In this document: piece by piece, positions 9,124 through 17,324 of the stretch | Position numbering within the stretch: the first letter of the stretch is position 1 | How the letters are laid out: each line of letters opens with the position of its first letter | From: Desulfobacteraceae bacterium | GTDB lineage: Bacteria > Desulfobacterota > Desulfobulbia > Desulfobulbales > Desulfobulbaceae | Reading direction: 5' to 3' | DNA: 26,669 nt | NCBI GenBank assembly: GCA_022837185.1 | Contig: JALHJD010000007.1 | Coordinates: 1 to 26,669 of the forward strand | The notes under the pieces: generated by a model | Seen by the model: only the letters and a program-made list of their open reading frames with translations | Database searches by the model: none | What the model was told of the DNA's origin: nothing | Position numbers and translations under genes: made by a program

Positions 9124-10062
9124 CTATTCCAGGGCAAGCTCGGGGAAGCGGCTCTGCAGTTCTTCGTGCAGGGGGATCATCACTTCGCGCATGCTCGGCT
9201 CCGCCGCCCTGGTGGTCCGCAGTCTGAAAATATGCTGCCATTCCTGCAGGTTGGCGTAGACGATCAATTCGGTCTTGCAGGAATTGGGCAGAACGGTTCT
9301 CGCCGCCTGGGGCGTCGTGGTCCTGAGGAGTTCAAGGTAGATCCGCTCCGTTTCCTCCATGGCCCTCTGCCACAGGGAGAATTCGGGGGTTCCCTCCTCG
9401 AAGAACATCGGCTTGATGAAGGACACCTCGCCGCCGAACCTGTCGTCGGCGTAACGGCAATAGCGCTGGCTTTCCTGCAGGAAGGAGCAGGGGCGGTGGC
9501 GGACTATTTCATGGGTGACGGCCCGGTTGACGATGAATTTCACCGCAATGTGGCGATGCTTCAGCCGCAGTTCCGGCGGCAGGCCGTCAATTTCTTCCAA
9601 AGGAACCTTGCTGACCCGGATGGCGGGATCGGCCGCCGGTCCTTCCGGGGGCAGGATGGTGTCGAAAAAATAGGGATGGCGGCCGGCGAGGAAACCCGCC
9701 ATGGCCCTGACCGGGCGGCAGTCCGGATGAAACAGCAGCATTTCCCGGAAAGCCCTGACGCTTCCGGTCACCAGCAGGGTATCGGCCGCCGGGGCGTCGA
9801 TCTGCAGGTACCTGGGCCGGGCGGCATGCAACTCGGCCGTCAGGGCCCGGTCCATGCCCGTGAGCCGGAGCGACACGACCCCCATTTCCAGGACCGAGTT
9901 GTGGCCGTGCTCCGCCATTTTGCGGACAAAGGGGATGGCCGAATCCGCGTCGATTTTGTCTTCGCTTTTATAGCAGACCCGGCCGCTGAATTCGATGCGC
10001 TCGGCCAGCCCCCGGCGGTCAAGGGCGTCGAGGATCTCGTAGGAAGGGGGGATGATCTTCAT
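9124..10062 (-). CDS. thyX: Flavin-dependent thymidylate synthase
   Basis: ThyX makes dTMP from dUMP using methylene-THF, FAD and NADPH and, unlike ThyA, regenerates THF rather than dihydrofolate. The diagnostic RHR-x7-S motif is exact at residues 188-198 (RHRPCSFLQES), followed by QRYCRY. The C-terminal part has RTVLPNSCKTELIVYANLQE and a region corresponding to the nucleotide-binding end. At 312 residues it is longer than the common 220-260. The extra length is mainly a segment at about residues 120-165 (HPYFFDTILPPEG and following). The start is supported by GGAGGAG upstream. It begins 30 bases after the nifS stop, so it is probably in the nifU-nifS transcript. No thyA is in the window. 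Confidence 0.95.
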   Translation of the reverse strand: MKIIPPSYEILDALDRRGLAERIEFSGRVCYKSEDKIDADSAIPFVRKMAEHGHNSVLEMGVVSLRLTGMDRALTAELHAARPRYLQIDAPAADTLLVTGSVRAFREMLLFHPDCRPVRAMAGFLAGRHPYFFDTILPPEGPAADPAIRVSKVPLEEIDGLPPELRLKHRHIAVKFIVNRAVTHEIVRHRPCSFLQESQRYCRYADDRFGGEVSFIKPMFFEEGTPEFSLWQRAMEETERIYLELLRTTTPQAARTVLPNSCKTELIVYANLQEWQHIFRLRTTRAAEPSMREVMIPLHEELQSRFPELALE

Positions 10063-10092
10063 GCGTTCTCCTCCGGTGCGGAGCGGTTGGGT

Positions 10093-11274
10093 TCAGTCGT
10101 TCCAGAAGGGCGACATGGCCCGGAGATTGGCAATGATCTCCGGCATCTTTTCCAGGACAAAGTCAACTTCCTCTTCGGTGTTGTAGACCGACAGACTGAA
10201 GCGGATGGAACCGTGGGCGGCGGTAAAGGGCACGCCCATGGCCCGCAGCACGTGCGAGGGTTCGAGGGAGCCGGAGGTGCAGGCCGAGCCCGAGGAGGCG
10301 CAGATGTTGTACTTGTCCATGTGCAGCAGGATGGATTCCCCTTCCACGAACTCGAAACTGATGTTGGCGGTGTTCGGCAGCCGGCTGGTTTTGTGGCCGT
10401 TGAGCATGGAGCGGGGGATTTTTGCCAGCAGGCCGCTTTCCAGCTTGTCGCGCAGACGCCTGACCCGGACGTTTTCCTCCTCCATCTTTTCGGCGGCCAG
10501 GCGGCAGGCCCGGCCCAGGCCGACGATGGAGGCGACGTTTTCCGTCCCCCCCCGCCGGCCGTGCTCCTGGTGGCCGCCGTTGATGAAGGGGATGAACGGC
10601 GTGCCCTTGCGGATATACAGCACGCCGACACCTTTCGGGGCGTGCAGTTTGTGGCCGGAAATGGACAGGAAGTCAATCGCCGAATCCTTGAGGTTGATCG
10701 GGATCTTGCCGACCGCCTGGACCGCGTCGGTGTGGAACAGTATTCCCCGGTCCCGGGCCATGACCGCCATCTCCTCGACCGGAAAGATGACCCCGGTTTC
10801 GTTGTTGGCCCACATGACGCTGACAATGGCGGTATCGTCGCTGAGGCTCTCCTCGTACTGGTCCGGAATGAGCATCCCGTCCGCCTCGACCTGCAGCCGG
10901 GTGATCCGGTGTTTGTGCCCGGTGAGGCCGTCAAGGTTTTCGCAGAGATTTTTCACCGCCGGATGCTCGACCCGGGTGGTGATCACGTGGCGGTTGTCCG
11001 GGTAGGTCTGCAGGGCCGAGAGGATGGCGGTGGAGTCGCTTTCGGTGCCGCAGCTGGTAAAGACGATCTCCTCCGGATCGGCCCCGATGAGGGCGGCGAT
11101 TGATTCCCGGGCCTCGGCGATGGCCCCGGCGACCTGGCCGCCGAACGTATGCATGGAGGAAGGGTTGCCGTAGCAGTCCGTGAGAAAGGGCATCATGGCC
11201 TCCACCACTTCCGGGGCAACCCGGGTGGTGGCGTTGTTGTCCATGTAGATCACTTTGTCGCTGCCGCAGTTCAT
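10093..11274 (-). CDS. nifS: Cysteine desulfurase, NifS type
   Basis: A 393-residue PLP enzyme that takes sulphur from cysteine as an enzyme-bound persulfide and hands it to the NifU scaffold. The N-terminus has IYMDNNATTRVAPEV. The PLP lysine is K209 in SISGHKLHAPKG, and HTDAVQAVGK precedes it. The catalytic cysteine is C332 in SSGSACTSGSLEPSHVLRA, the short-loop arrangement of NifS/IscS rather than SufS. Its ATG overlaps the nifU stop in a TAATG, so the two are translationally coupled. No nitrogenase gene lies nearby, so this NifUS pair may serve general Fe-S assembly, as in many anaerobes. Confidence 0.97.
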   Translation of the reverse strand: MNCGSDKVIYMDNNATTRVAPEVVEAMMPFLTDCYGNPSSMHTFGGQVAGAIAEARESIAALIGADPEEIVFTSCGTESDSTAILSALQTYPDNRHVITTRVEHPAVKNLCENLDGLTGHKHRITRLQVEADGMLIPDQYEESLSDDTAIVSVMWANNETGVIFPVEEMAVMARDRGILFHTDAVQAVGKIPINLKDSAIDFLSISGHKLHAPKGVGVLYIRKGTPFIPFINGGHQEHGRRGGTENVASIVGLGRACRLAAEKMEEENVRVRRLRDKLESGLLAKIPRSMLNGHKTSRLPNTANISFEFVEGESILLHMDKYNICASSGSACTSGSLEPSHVLRAMGVPFTAAHGSIRFSLSVYNTEEEVDFVLEKMPEIIANLRAMSPFWND

Positions 11275-12110
11275 TATCTGTCCTCCTCGACGATGAGCGA
11301 GTCACTGACCAGTTCCCGCAGTTTTTTCTCGACATAGACCTTGAGGGTGGTGCGCGACGACTGGCAGCCGGCGCAGGCCCCCCGCAGGGAGACGGTGACG
11401 AAATCGCCGTCCACGTCGATCAGTTCGATGTCCCCGCCGTCCTTCTTCAGGGTCGGCTTGATCTCCCGCTCAAGGACTTCCTCGATCTTCTTGATCTTCT
11501 GGAGGGTGGTCATGCGCTGCTCCTTCTTCGCCTTTTTGGGCTCCATCTGCAGGCCCTCCACGGTCTGATGGAGGATTTCGCGCAGGCGGTCCTCGCATTT
11601 GCCGCAGCCGCCGCCGGCCTTGGTGAAGTTGGTGATCTCCTCCACCGACCGCAGGTGGGACTCCTTGATGGCCCGGATGATTTCCAGGTCGGTCACCCCG
11701 AAGCATTCGCAGACCACTTCTCCCTGGGCCATGGGGAGGAATACGCCGCGGTAGTTGGCGATGGCCGCCTCCAGGGCCTCCCGCCCCATGACGGAGCAGT
11801 GCATTTTTTCCTTGGGCAGTCCCCCGAGGTAATTGGCGATGTCCTCGTTGGTGATCTTTTCGGCCTCCTCGACCGTCATGCCCTTGACCATTTCCGTCAG
11901 CGCCGAGGAGGAGGCGATGGCCGAGGCGCAGCCGAAGGTCTTGAACCTGGCGTCGGTGATGACGCCCTTGTCGTTGACCTTGATGGTCAGTTTAAGCGCG
12001 TCGCCGCAGGCCAGCGAGCCGACCTCGCCGACGCCGTCGGCATTGTCGACTTCGCCGACATTGCGGGGGTTGGTGAAGTGTTCCTTGACTTTATCGGTAT
12101 AGTCCCACAT
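11274..12110 (-). CDS. nifU: Fe-S cluster assembly scaffold NifU (three-domain)
   Basis: A 278-residue scaffold with the complete three-domain layout. The IscU-like domain has cluster ligands C35 (ACGD), C61 (GCAS) and C105 (MHCSVMG). The central BFD-like [2Fe-2S] domain has C134, C136, C169 and C172 (VCECF, GCGKC). The C-terminal Nfu domain has CAGC at 246-249. It receives sulphur from NifS and iron to assemble clusters for delivery to apo-proteins. It precedes and overlaps nifS. An internal Met at residue 200, just before the Nfu domain, is not preceded by a strong ribosome site, so I take the gene as one fused protein. No iscR-type regulator is adjacent. The Shine-Dalgarno is weak (AGGG). 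Confidence 0.97.
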   Translation of the reverse strand: MWDYTDKVKEHFTNPRNVGEVDNADGVGEVGSLACGDALKLTIKVNDKGVITDARFKTFGCASAIASSSALTEMVKGMTVEEAEKITNEDIANYLGGLPKEKMHCSVMGREALEAAIANYRGVFLPMAQGEVVCECFGVTDLEIIRAIKESHLRSVEEITNFTKAGGGCGKCEDRLREILHQTVEGLQMEPKKAKKEQRMTTLQKIKKIEEVLEREIKPTLKKDGGDIELIDVDGDFVTVSLRGACAGCQSSRTTLKVYVEKKLRELVSDSLIVEEDR

Positions 12111-12144
12111 TGTTGCACCCTGATGGAAAAGGATTTTTCTTGCC

Positions 12145-12254
12145 GCCGGCCGGGTCCCGGCATCACTCAGGCGGGCGCCTGAACCGGTGCCCGTCGCTCC
12201 CGGGTGCCGGCTGCCGGGCCGATCCGCCCGCGGACCGGTTCCGGCCCGGCCGGC
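12145..12254. repeat. Nested GC-rich inverted repeat between phosphohexomutase and nifU
   Basis: The outer arms GCCGGCCGGG (12145-12154) and CCCGGCCGGC (12245-12254) are perfect complements. The inner arms GAACCGGT (12181-12188) and ACCGGTTC (12234-12241) are also perfect, and further CCGG-rich pairings fill the centre. It could fold into a long structured RNA on either strand. No T run follows on either side, so it is not a classical intrinsic terminator. It fills most of the 170-base gap and could act as an mRNA-end stabiliser, a nifU leader structure or a short palindromic element. Confidence 0.6.
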
Positions 12255-12280
12255 AAATCATAGAAGATAGCAGTAATACT

Positions 12281-14038
12281 TTAGGAAAGCAAACCGATTT
12301 CGGCAAGCATGGACTTGGCGGTTTCCACCAGCTGGCCGGTCTCTGTCCTGTCCCTCGCTTCCACGTAAAACCGCACTTTCGGTTCGGTGCCCGACGGCCG
12401 GATCATGATCCAGCTGTTGTCCTCGAAGATCATTTTGCGGCCGTCAATGGTGATGACCTGCCTGATGGTCCTGGGCCGGCCGCCGACCGGGATCGAGCTC
12501 CCCACCCCGTATTTTTCCAGCCCGGCCAGGGCGGCCAGCAGTTCGGCGCCCCGCAGGGAGACCTCGACGCCGTCGCGGGCCGGGTAATAGGAGCCGTACA
12601 GGCCCTCGATCTCGACCAGGTAGTCGCCGAGGTTCTTGCCCAGGGCCAGGACCATGTCCAGGGCGAGGAGCAGGCCGATATAGGCGTCTTTTTCCGGGGT
12701 ATGGCCGATGACGGAAATGCCGTCCGACTCCTCGAAATAGACGAGGGCGCGGCCGATGACGGGCTTGAATTCCTTGAACCCGACCCGGGGCTCGAAAACC
12801 TTTTCCTGCAGGGCGGCGGCAACTGCATTGGCGAGGTTGCTGGAGGCGACCGTCTTGGCGACCATGCCCCGCTTCCCTTTTATTTCGTGCAGAAAGTGGT
12901 AGGCCATGGCGCCGAACTGGTTCATGCTGATTTCCGTCTCGCCGTCGGTGAAACGGATCCGGTCGCCGTCGGGATCGATGATGGCGCCGAGTTTGAACCT
13001 TTCCGGCCGCCGCCGCAGAGCGTCCATGACCGGGCGCATGTTGGCCGATGAGGGTTCCGGGGCGATGCCGCCGAAGGTGACATCCTCTTCCCCCCGGAGA
13101 ATGACAAGCCGTTCCCGGGCCTGTCCATTGAAGATGTCCCGGATGGAACGGCGCGCGGCGCCGTGGACGCAGTCAACCACGACCGCCAGGTTGCCGCTGG
13201 CGGCAAATCCGGCCAGGACCCCGTCGTAGTCTATGCCGTGCAGATGCCTGTTGTCGCGGACCAGCTTCTGCCAGCTGGCCGGAGAGTCTTCCCTGTGGAC
13301 CCCGGCCAGGCCGGCGAGAGGCCGCTGCCGATCCAGGCCGGCGGGCAGGAAGGGCGAAGCGCCGGCAGTGAGGATCTCCCCGGCGTTGCGGGTGATTTTG
13401 TCGGTGATGATCGAGGGGGCCGGACCGGCGTCGGCGGCATTGTACTTGAAGCCGCCGTACTCCAGGGGGTTGTGGCTGGGGGTGAGATTGATGGAGAATG
13501 CCGCCTTGCGGATCAGCACCGAGGCCGAAAGGGTGCCGGTCGTTGCCTCGCCGGCATAGAGGACGGTGACGCCGTTGGCGGCGAGGACGTTGACCGCGCT
13601 CAGGGCGAGCAGTTCGCCGCCGAAACGGTTGTCGAATCCGAGCACGCAGCCGCGCCGCCGCATTTGGTCGAAATCAACGACTCCGAGCGCCTCGCGCAGG
13701 GCAGGGTCGTTGTCCATTTCCCGGTACAGGGAGAGGATGGCGGCCGTGACGCAGGCCACGGTGTGCAGGTTGATCTCCTTGCCGAGCAGGCCCCGCCAGC
13801 CGGAAGTGCCGAACTTGACCGGGGAGCGGGGCGGTCCGGCAGTGGTGATGATCTCGTCCCTGAGCAGGAGGTAGACCCGGTCGAGGGCCTCCTGCCAGCG
13901 GCGGAATTCATCGGGATCCGTGGCTTTGTTGCGGTGGGCGACCAGCTGCTTGATGACGGTGAAATAATCACTGGCTGCATGGTTGCCGGCAACGATGTGG
14001 GCCTCTGTGAGGGTCTGGACTGCGGAATTGATTTTCAT
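12281..14038 (-). CDS. Phosphoglucomutase/phosphomannomutase family (alpha-D-phosphohexomutase)
   Basis: A 585-residue phosphohexomutase that interconverts hexose 1- and 6-phosphates through a phosphoserine intermediate. The active-site serine is S188 in INLTPSHNPLEYGGFKYN. The Mg2+ loop is DPDGDR (355-360), the sugar-recognition loop EESDG (436-440) and the phosphate-binding loop RPSGTEPK (547-554). The N-terminus carries about 70 residues before the usual KFGTSGWRG start of the fold. Length and loops place it nearer the glucose/mannose mutases than GlmM, but I cannot fix the substrate. It could supply glucose-1-P for surface glycans. It is divergent from ppsA. The ribosome-binding site before the ATG is weak, so the exact start is uncertain. 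Confidence 0.92.
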   Translation of the reverse strand: MKINSAVQTLTEAHIVAGNHAASDYFTVIKQLVAHRNKATDPDEFRRWQEALDRVYLLLRDEIITTAGPPRSPVKFGTSGWRGLLGKEINLHTVACVTAAILSLYREMDNDPALREALGVVDFDQMRRRGCVLGFDNRFGGELLALSAVNVLAANGVTVLYAGEATTGTLSASVLIRKAAFSINLTPSHNPLEYGGFKYNAADAGPAPSIITDKITRNAGEILTAGASPFLPAGLDRQRPLAGLAGVHREDSPASWQKLVRDNRHLHGIDYDGVLAGFAASGNLAVVVDCVHGAARRSIRDIFNGQARERLVILRGEEDVTFGGIAPEPSSANMRPVMDALRRRPERFKLGAIIDPDGDRIRFTDGETEISMNQFGAMAYHFLHEIKGKRGMVAKTVASSNLANAVAAALQEKVFEPRVGFKEFKPVIGRALVYFEESDGISVIGHTPEKDAYIGLLLALDMVLALGKNLGDYLVEIEGLYGSYYPARDGVEVSLRGAELLAALAGLEKYGVGSSIPVGGRPRTIRQVITIDGRKMIFEDNSWIMIRPSGTEPKVRFYVEARDRTETGQLVETAKSMLAEIGLLS

Positions 14039-14191
14039 ATGGATCGGCCGTTGGGTTGATGGTTGCGCATGTCTGAGAGACGATCAGCCGCCTCAATATA
14101 GCCTGATGCCTCCCCCCGTGCAATGAACCATGAAGCGATTGCGTCTTTTTTCAAAGGGTGCGGTTCCGGGGGCGGAAAGATGATGTAATGG

Positions 14192-14220
14192 TTGACCGGG
14201 ACGGTTTTTTTTTTTACATT
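14192..14220 (+). promoter_or_regulatory. ppsA: Promoter of ppsA with an 11-T tract in its spacer
   Basis: TTGACC (14192-14197, 5 of 6 to the -35 consensus) and TACATT (14215-14220, 4 of 6 to the -10) are 17 bases apart. The T run at 14205-14215 fills most of the spacer and its last T begins the -10. Transcription would start near 14227, leaving a leader of about 100 bases before the ppsA ATG. Confidence 0.55.
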
Positions 14221-14329
14221 ATGACGTTTATATGCGTACATCAATATATGTGTATCTGCAGTGGCCGTGTGAACAACAGAGTGAGCAACGGATTTACAAA
14301 TATGAGGAACCTGAGCAGGGAGAGAAACA

Positions 14330-16771
14330 ATGGGAAACCCGCATGAACAAGAACTTATTCTCTGGTTTGACGAGATAGGCATCGGAGATGTGCCGCTGGT
14401 CGGCGGCAAGAATGCCTCGCTGGGCGAGATGCATCAGAAGCTGACTTCCAGGGGGGTGGAGGTTCCCAACGGGTACGCCATCACCGCCTACGCCTATCAG
14501 TACCTCCTCAAGGAGGCGGGGATAGAACAGGCGATCCAGGATGCCCTGGACGGGCTGGACACCCATGACATGCGGAACCTGCAGGAGCGGGGGGAAAAGG
14601 TCCGCGGCATCATCCGCAATGCCGAGTTTCCCCAGGACCTCCGCGACGCCGTCATTGAGGCCTACAGAAAAATGGAAAAGGAATACGGCGAGGGCGTCGA
14701 TGTCGCGGTCCGCTCCTCGGCGACCGCCGAGGACCTGCCCGACGCCTCCTTTGCCGGGCAGCAGGAAACCTATCTCAACATCCGCGGGCCGGAGGCGCTC
14801 ATCGACGCCTGCAAGCGCTGCTTCGCCAGCCTGTTCACCAACCGGGCCATCTCCTACCGCCATGACAAGGGCTTCGGCCAGTTTGACGTCTACCTTTCCA
14901 TCGTGGTCCAGAAAATGGCCCGCAGCGACTCCGCCTCCTCCGGCGTCATGTTCTCCATCGACACCGAGTCGGGGTTCGAGGACGCCGTTTTCATCACCGC
15001 CGCCTGGGGGCTCGGGGAAAACGTCGTCCAGGGCGCCGTCAACCCTGACGAGTACTACGTCTTCAAGCCGACCCTGAAGCAGGGCAAGCGGCCGGTCGTT
15101 TCCAAGAAGGTGGGCTCCAAGGAGATCAAGATGATCTACAATGCCGACCCGTCGGGCGGGGAGCCGGTGAAGAATATCGAAACCACCCCTGAAGAGCGGA
15201 ACGCCTACGTGATCAGCGACGATGAAATCCTCAAGCTTGCCGAGTGGGCCTGCATCATCGAGGACCACTACGGCAAGGCCATGGACATCGAGTGGGCCAA
15301 GGACGGCGACGGGGTCGAGGTCGGGACCGGCAGGCTGTTCATCGTCCAGGCCCGGCCGGAGACCGTCCATTCCCAGGTTGCCAAGGGCACCATGGAAACC
15401 TACAGGCTGAAAGAAAAAGGCAAGGTCATTGCCGAGGGTCTGGCGGTCGGCACCAAGATCGGCCAGGGCGTGGCCAACGTCATCGAGGAAGTCATCGATA
15501 TCCATGATTTCAAAAAGGGCGAGGTGCTGGTCACCGACATGACCGATCCGGACTGGGAGCCGATCATGAAGATCGCCGGCGCCATTGTCACCAACCGCGG
15601 CGGCCGCACCTGTCATGCCGCCATCATCTCCCGCGAGCTGGGCATTCCCTGTGTCATCGGCACCGGCAACGGCACCCAGCTCATCAAGGCGGGGCAGGAA
15701 ATCACTGTTTCCTCGGCCGAGGGGGAAACGGGGTATATCTACGAGGGGCTCCTTGATTTTGAGATCGAGCGGCTAGACCTCGGCGACCTGCCGAAAACCA
15801 AAACCAAGATCATGATGAACCTGGCCATCCCGGAAAAGGCGTTCACCGAATGCCAGATTCCCAATGACGGCGTCGGCCTGGCCCGGGAGGAGTTCATCAT
15901 CAACTCCCACATCGGCCTGCACCCGATGGCCCTGGTCAACTACGAGGAGCTGAAAAACTCCAGCGACCCGGAAAAACGGGCCGTGGCGGCCAAAATCGAC
16001 GAGAAGACGGGCGCCTACAAGGACAAGAGACAGTTCTTCATCGACAAGGTCGCCGAAGGGGTCGGGCGGATTGCCGCCGGCTTCTATCCCAAGGATGTCA
16101 TTGTCCGGCTCTCCGACTTCAAGAGCAACGAATACGCCAACCTTGTCGGCGGTCCCCTGTACGAGCCGGAGGAGGAAAACCCGATGATCGGCTGGCGCGG
16201 GGCTTCCCGCTACTACGATCCGAAATACCGGCCGGCCTTCGAGCTCGAGTGCCAGGGCCTGCTCAAGGCCCGCAACGATATGGGGCTCGACAACATCAAG
16301 GTCATGGTGCCGTTCTGCCGTACCCCGGAGGAGGGGAAAAAGGTGATCCAGGTCCTGAGGGAGTGCGGGCTGGTGCAGGGAGAGAACGGCCTGGAGCTCT
16401 ACGTTATGTGCGAGATCCCCAGCAACGTCATCTCCGCCGACGCCTTTGCCGATATTTTTGACGGCTTCTCCATCGGCTCCAACGATCTGACCCAGCTGAC
16501 CTACGGCCTTGACCGCGATTCGGGCCTTATCGCCGGCATCGCCGACGAACGGAATGAATCGGTGAAGGAGATGATCCGCATGGTCATTGCCACGGCCAAA
16601 CGGCGCGGCAAGAAAATCGGCATCTGCGGCCAGGGGCCGTCGGACTTTCCGGACTTTGCCACCTTCCTGGTTGAGCTGGGCATTGATTCCATGAGCCTCA
16701 TCCCGGATACGGCGGTCAAGACCAGGCTGGCGGTAGCGGAGAAAGAAAAAGAACTGGGAATGACGCCGTAG
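14330..16771 (+). CDS. ppsA: Phosphoenolpyruvate synthase (pyruvate, water dikinase)
   Basis: An 813-residue enzyme converting pyruvate and ATP to PEP, AMP and phosphate, the entry to gluconeogenesis in organisms that make pyruvate from acetyl-CoA. The N-terminal ATP-grasp half has LVGGKNASLGEM, VAVRSSATAEDLPDASFAGQ and SGVMFSIDTESGF. The phosphohistidine swivel domain has TNRGGRTCHAAIISRELGIP with catalytic His429. The C-terminal PEP/pyruvate barrel has SIGSNDLTQLTYGLDRDSG and GICGQGPSDFPDF with active-site Cys766. Length and motifs match PpsA, not pyruvate-phosphate dikinase. The ATG is preceded by CAGGGAGAG. It is monocistronic by layout, with its own promoter and a large hairpin after the stop. 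Confidence 0.97.
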   Translation: MGNPHEQELILWFDEIGIGDVPLVGGKNASLGEMHQKLTSRGVEVPNGYAITAYAYQYLLKEAGIEQAIQDALDGLDTHDMRNLQERGEKVRGIIRNAEFPQDLRDAVIEAYRKMEKEYGEGVDVAVRSSATAEDLPDASFAGQQETYLNIRGPEALIDACKRCFASLFTNRAISYRHDKGFGQFDVYLSIVVQKMARSDSASSGVMFSIDTESGFEDAVFITAAWGLGENVVQGAVNPDEYYVFKPTLKQGKRPVVSKKVGSKEIKMIYNADPSGGEPVKNIETTPEERNAYVISDDEILKLAEWACIIEDHYGKAMDIEWAKDGDGVEVGTGRLFIVQARPETVHSQVAKGTMETYRLKEKGKVIAEGLAVGTKIGQGVANVIEEVIDIHDFKKGEVLVTDMTDPDWEPIMKIAGAIVTNRGGRTCHAAIISRELGIPCVIGTGNGTQLIKAGQEITVSSAEGETGYIYEGLLDFEIERLDLGDLPKTKTKIMMNLAIPEKAFTECQIPNDGVGLAREEFIINSHIGLHPMALVNYEELKNSSDPEKRAVAAKIDEKTGAYKDKRQFFIDKVAEGVGRIAAGFYPKDVIVRLSDFKSNEYANLVGGPLYEPEEENPMIGWRGASRYYDPKYRPAFELECQGLLKARNDMGLDNIKVMVPFCRTPEEGKKVIQVLRECGLVQGENGLELYVMCEIPSNVISADAFADIFDGFSIGSNDLTQLTYGLDRDSGLIAGIADERNESVKEMIRMVIATAKRRGKKIGICGQGPSDFPDFATFLVELGIDSMSLIPDTAVKTRLAVAEKEKELGMTP

Positions 16772-16789
16772 GGGCTGTCGCCGGATTCG

Positions 16790-16828
16790 TTCATGCGCAG
16801 GCGGGTTCCGGTCCCGCCTGCGCATGAA
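16790..16828 (+). terminator. Perfect 16-bp hairpin after ppsA
   Basis: The arms 16790-16805 and 16813-16828 pair perfectly over 16 bases around the 7-base loop TTCCGGT, 19 bases after the ppsA stop. There is no T run after it on either strand. It is therefore either a non-canonical terminator or a 3'-end structure protecting the mRNA. Confidence 0.5.
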
Positions 16829-17169
16829 ACGTGAAACGCCCGTTCGCCCGTTCCGGTCAGGCGCCGTCCCGACAACGTATCGATGAAAGGACTGCCGTGT
16901 CAATAATCCGCCGTCGGGCGGATGTCTTTCCGCTTCATCTTTGTGCCCACCGGGCAGACTGCCGGAAGGCGGAGCGCCCTTTCCTCCCCCTTTTTCCGGA
17001 GACCCGTGTCGTCCCCGGATAATTTTCTTCCCCTTTTCTTCCGCCGCGCTATGATGCGGGCGGCGGCAGGCATGGTTCCGTTTGCCGGGCTCCCTTCTCA
17101 GTTGCGGCGGGAAGAGCGGAGGGGCCCGGAAGGGAGGCGTTCGAAAATGACGGAAGGAAGCTATTGGGG

Positions 17170-17197
17170 TTGAAATTTTATGCGCAAAAGGTATATG
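17170..17197 (+). promoter_or_regulatory. Possible promoter of the phosphatidyltransferase gene
   Basis: TTGAAA (17170-17175, 5 of 6 to -35) and TATATG (17192-17197, 4 of 6 to -10) are separated by 16 bases in an AT-rich island inside otherwise GC-rich DNA. Transcription from here gives a leader of about 120 bases that includes the hairpin at 17284-17318. Confidence 0.4.
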
Positions 17198-17283
17198 AAA
17201 TAGGCAGGTTTGAACAAAATGTTGATTTCACCCGGATTTTCAGAACCGTTCGGGCAGGCTGTACCGTATCACCCAACGCTTCG

Positions 17284-17318
17284 GGTCCTCTGATCACCGC
17301 AACCCGAGCCAGAGGACC
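17284..17318 (+). promoter_or_regulatory. Hairpin covering the ribosome-binding site of the phosphatidyltransferase gene
   Basis: GGTCCTCTG (17284-17292) pairs perfectly with CAGAGGACC (17310-17318). The right arm contains the AGAGG that would be the ribosome-binding site for the ATG at 17325. A competing helix, TCGGGT (17281-17286) with ACCCGA (17302-17307), shares bases with the left arm and cannot form at the same time. This resembles a two-state leader, but no ligand or regulator is suggested. Confidence 0.4.
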
Positions 17319-17324
17319 GTTGAC

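Larger units (their letters stand above)
16772..17324. other. 553-base non-coding region between ppsA and the phosphatidyltransferase
   Basis: I find no credible gene here. The open frames are short and lack family features and ribosome sites. It holds the post-ppsA hairpin, a small 7-bp hairpin (16906-16923, loop GTCG), an AT-rich promoter-like patch at about 17165-17200 and a hairpin over the next gene's ribosome site. The middle (about 16930-17150) is C-, G- and T-rich and unstructured to the eye. A small RNA is possible but not shown. Confidence 0.6.

Noticed and set aside
9166..11103. Very long open frame (645 codons) antisense to thyX and nifS
   Set aside because: It mirrors two clear enzyme genes. 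Its protein is rich in Gly, Asp, His, Arg and Val as expected from reading GC-rich codons backwards, and it has no domain or ribosome site.
16922..17173. Open frame of 83 codons in the region after ppsA
   Set aside because: Arg/Pro/Ser-rich composition typical of non-coding GC-rich DNA, no ribosome site and no recognisable family.
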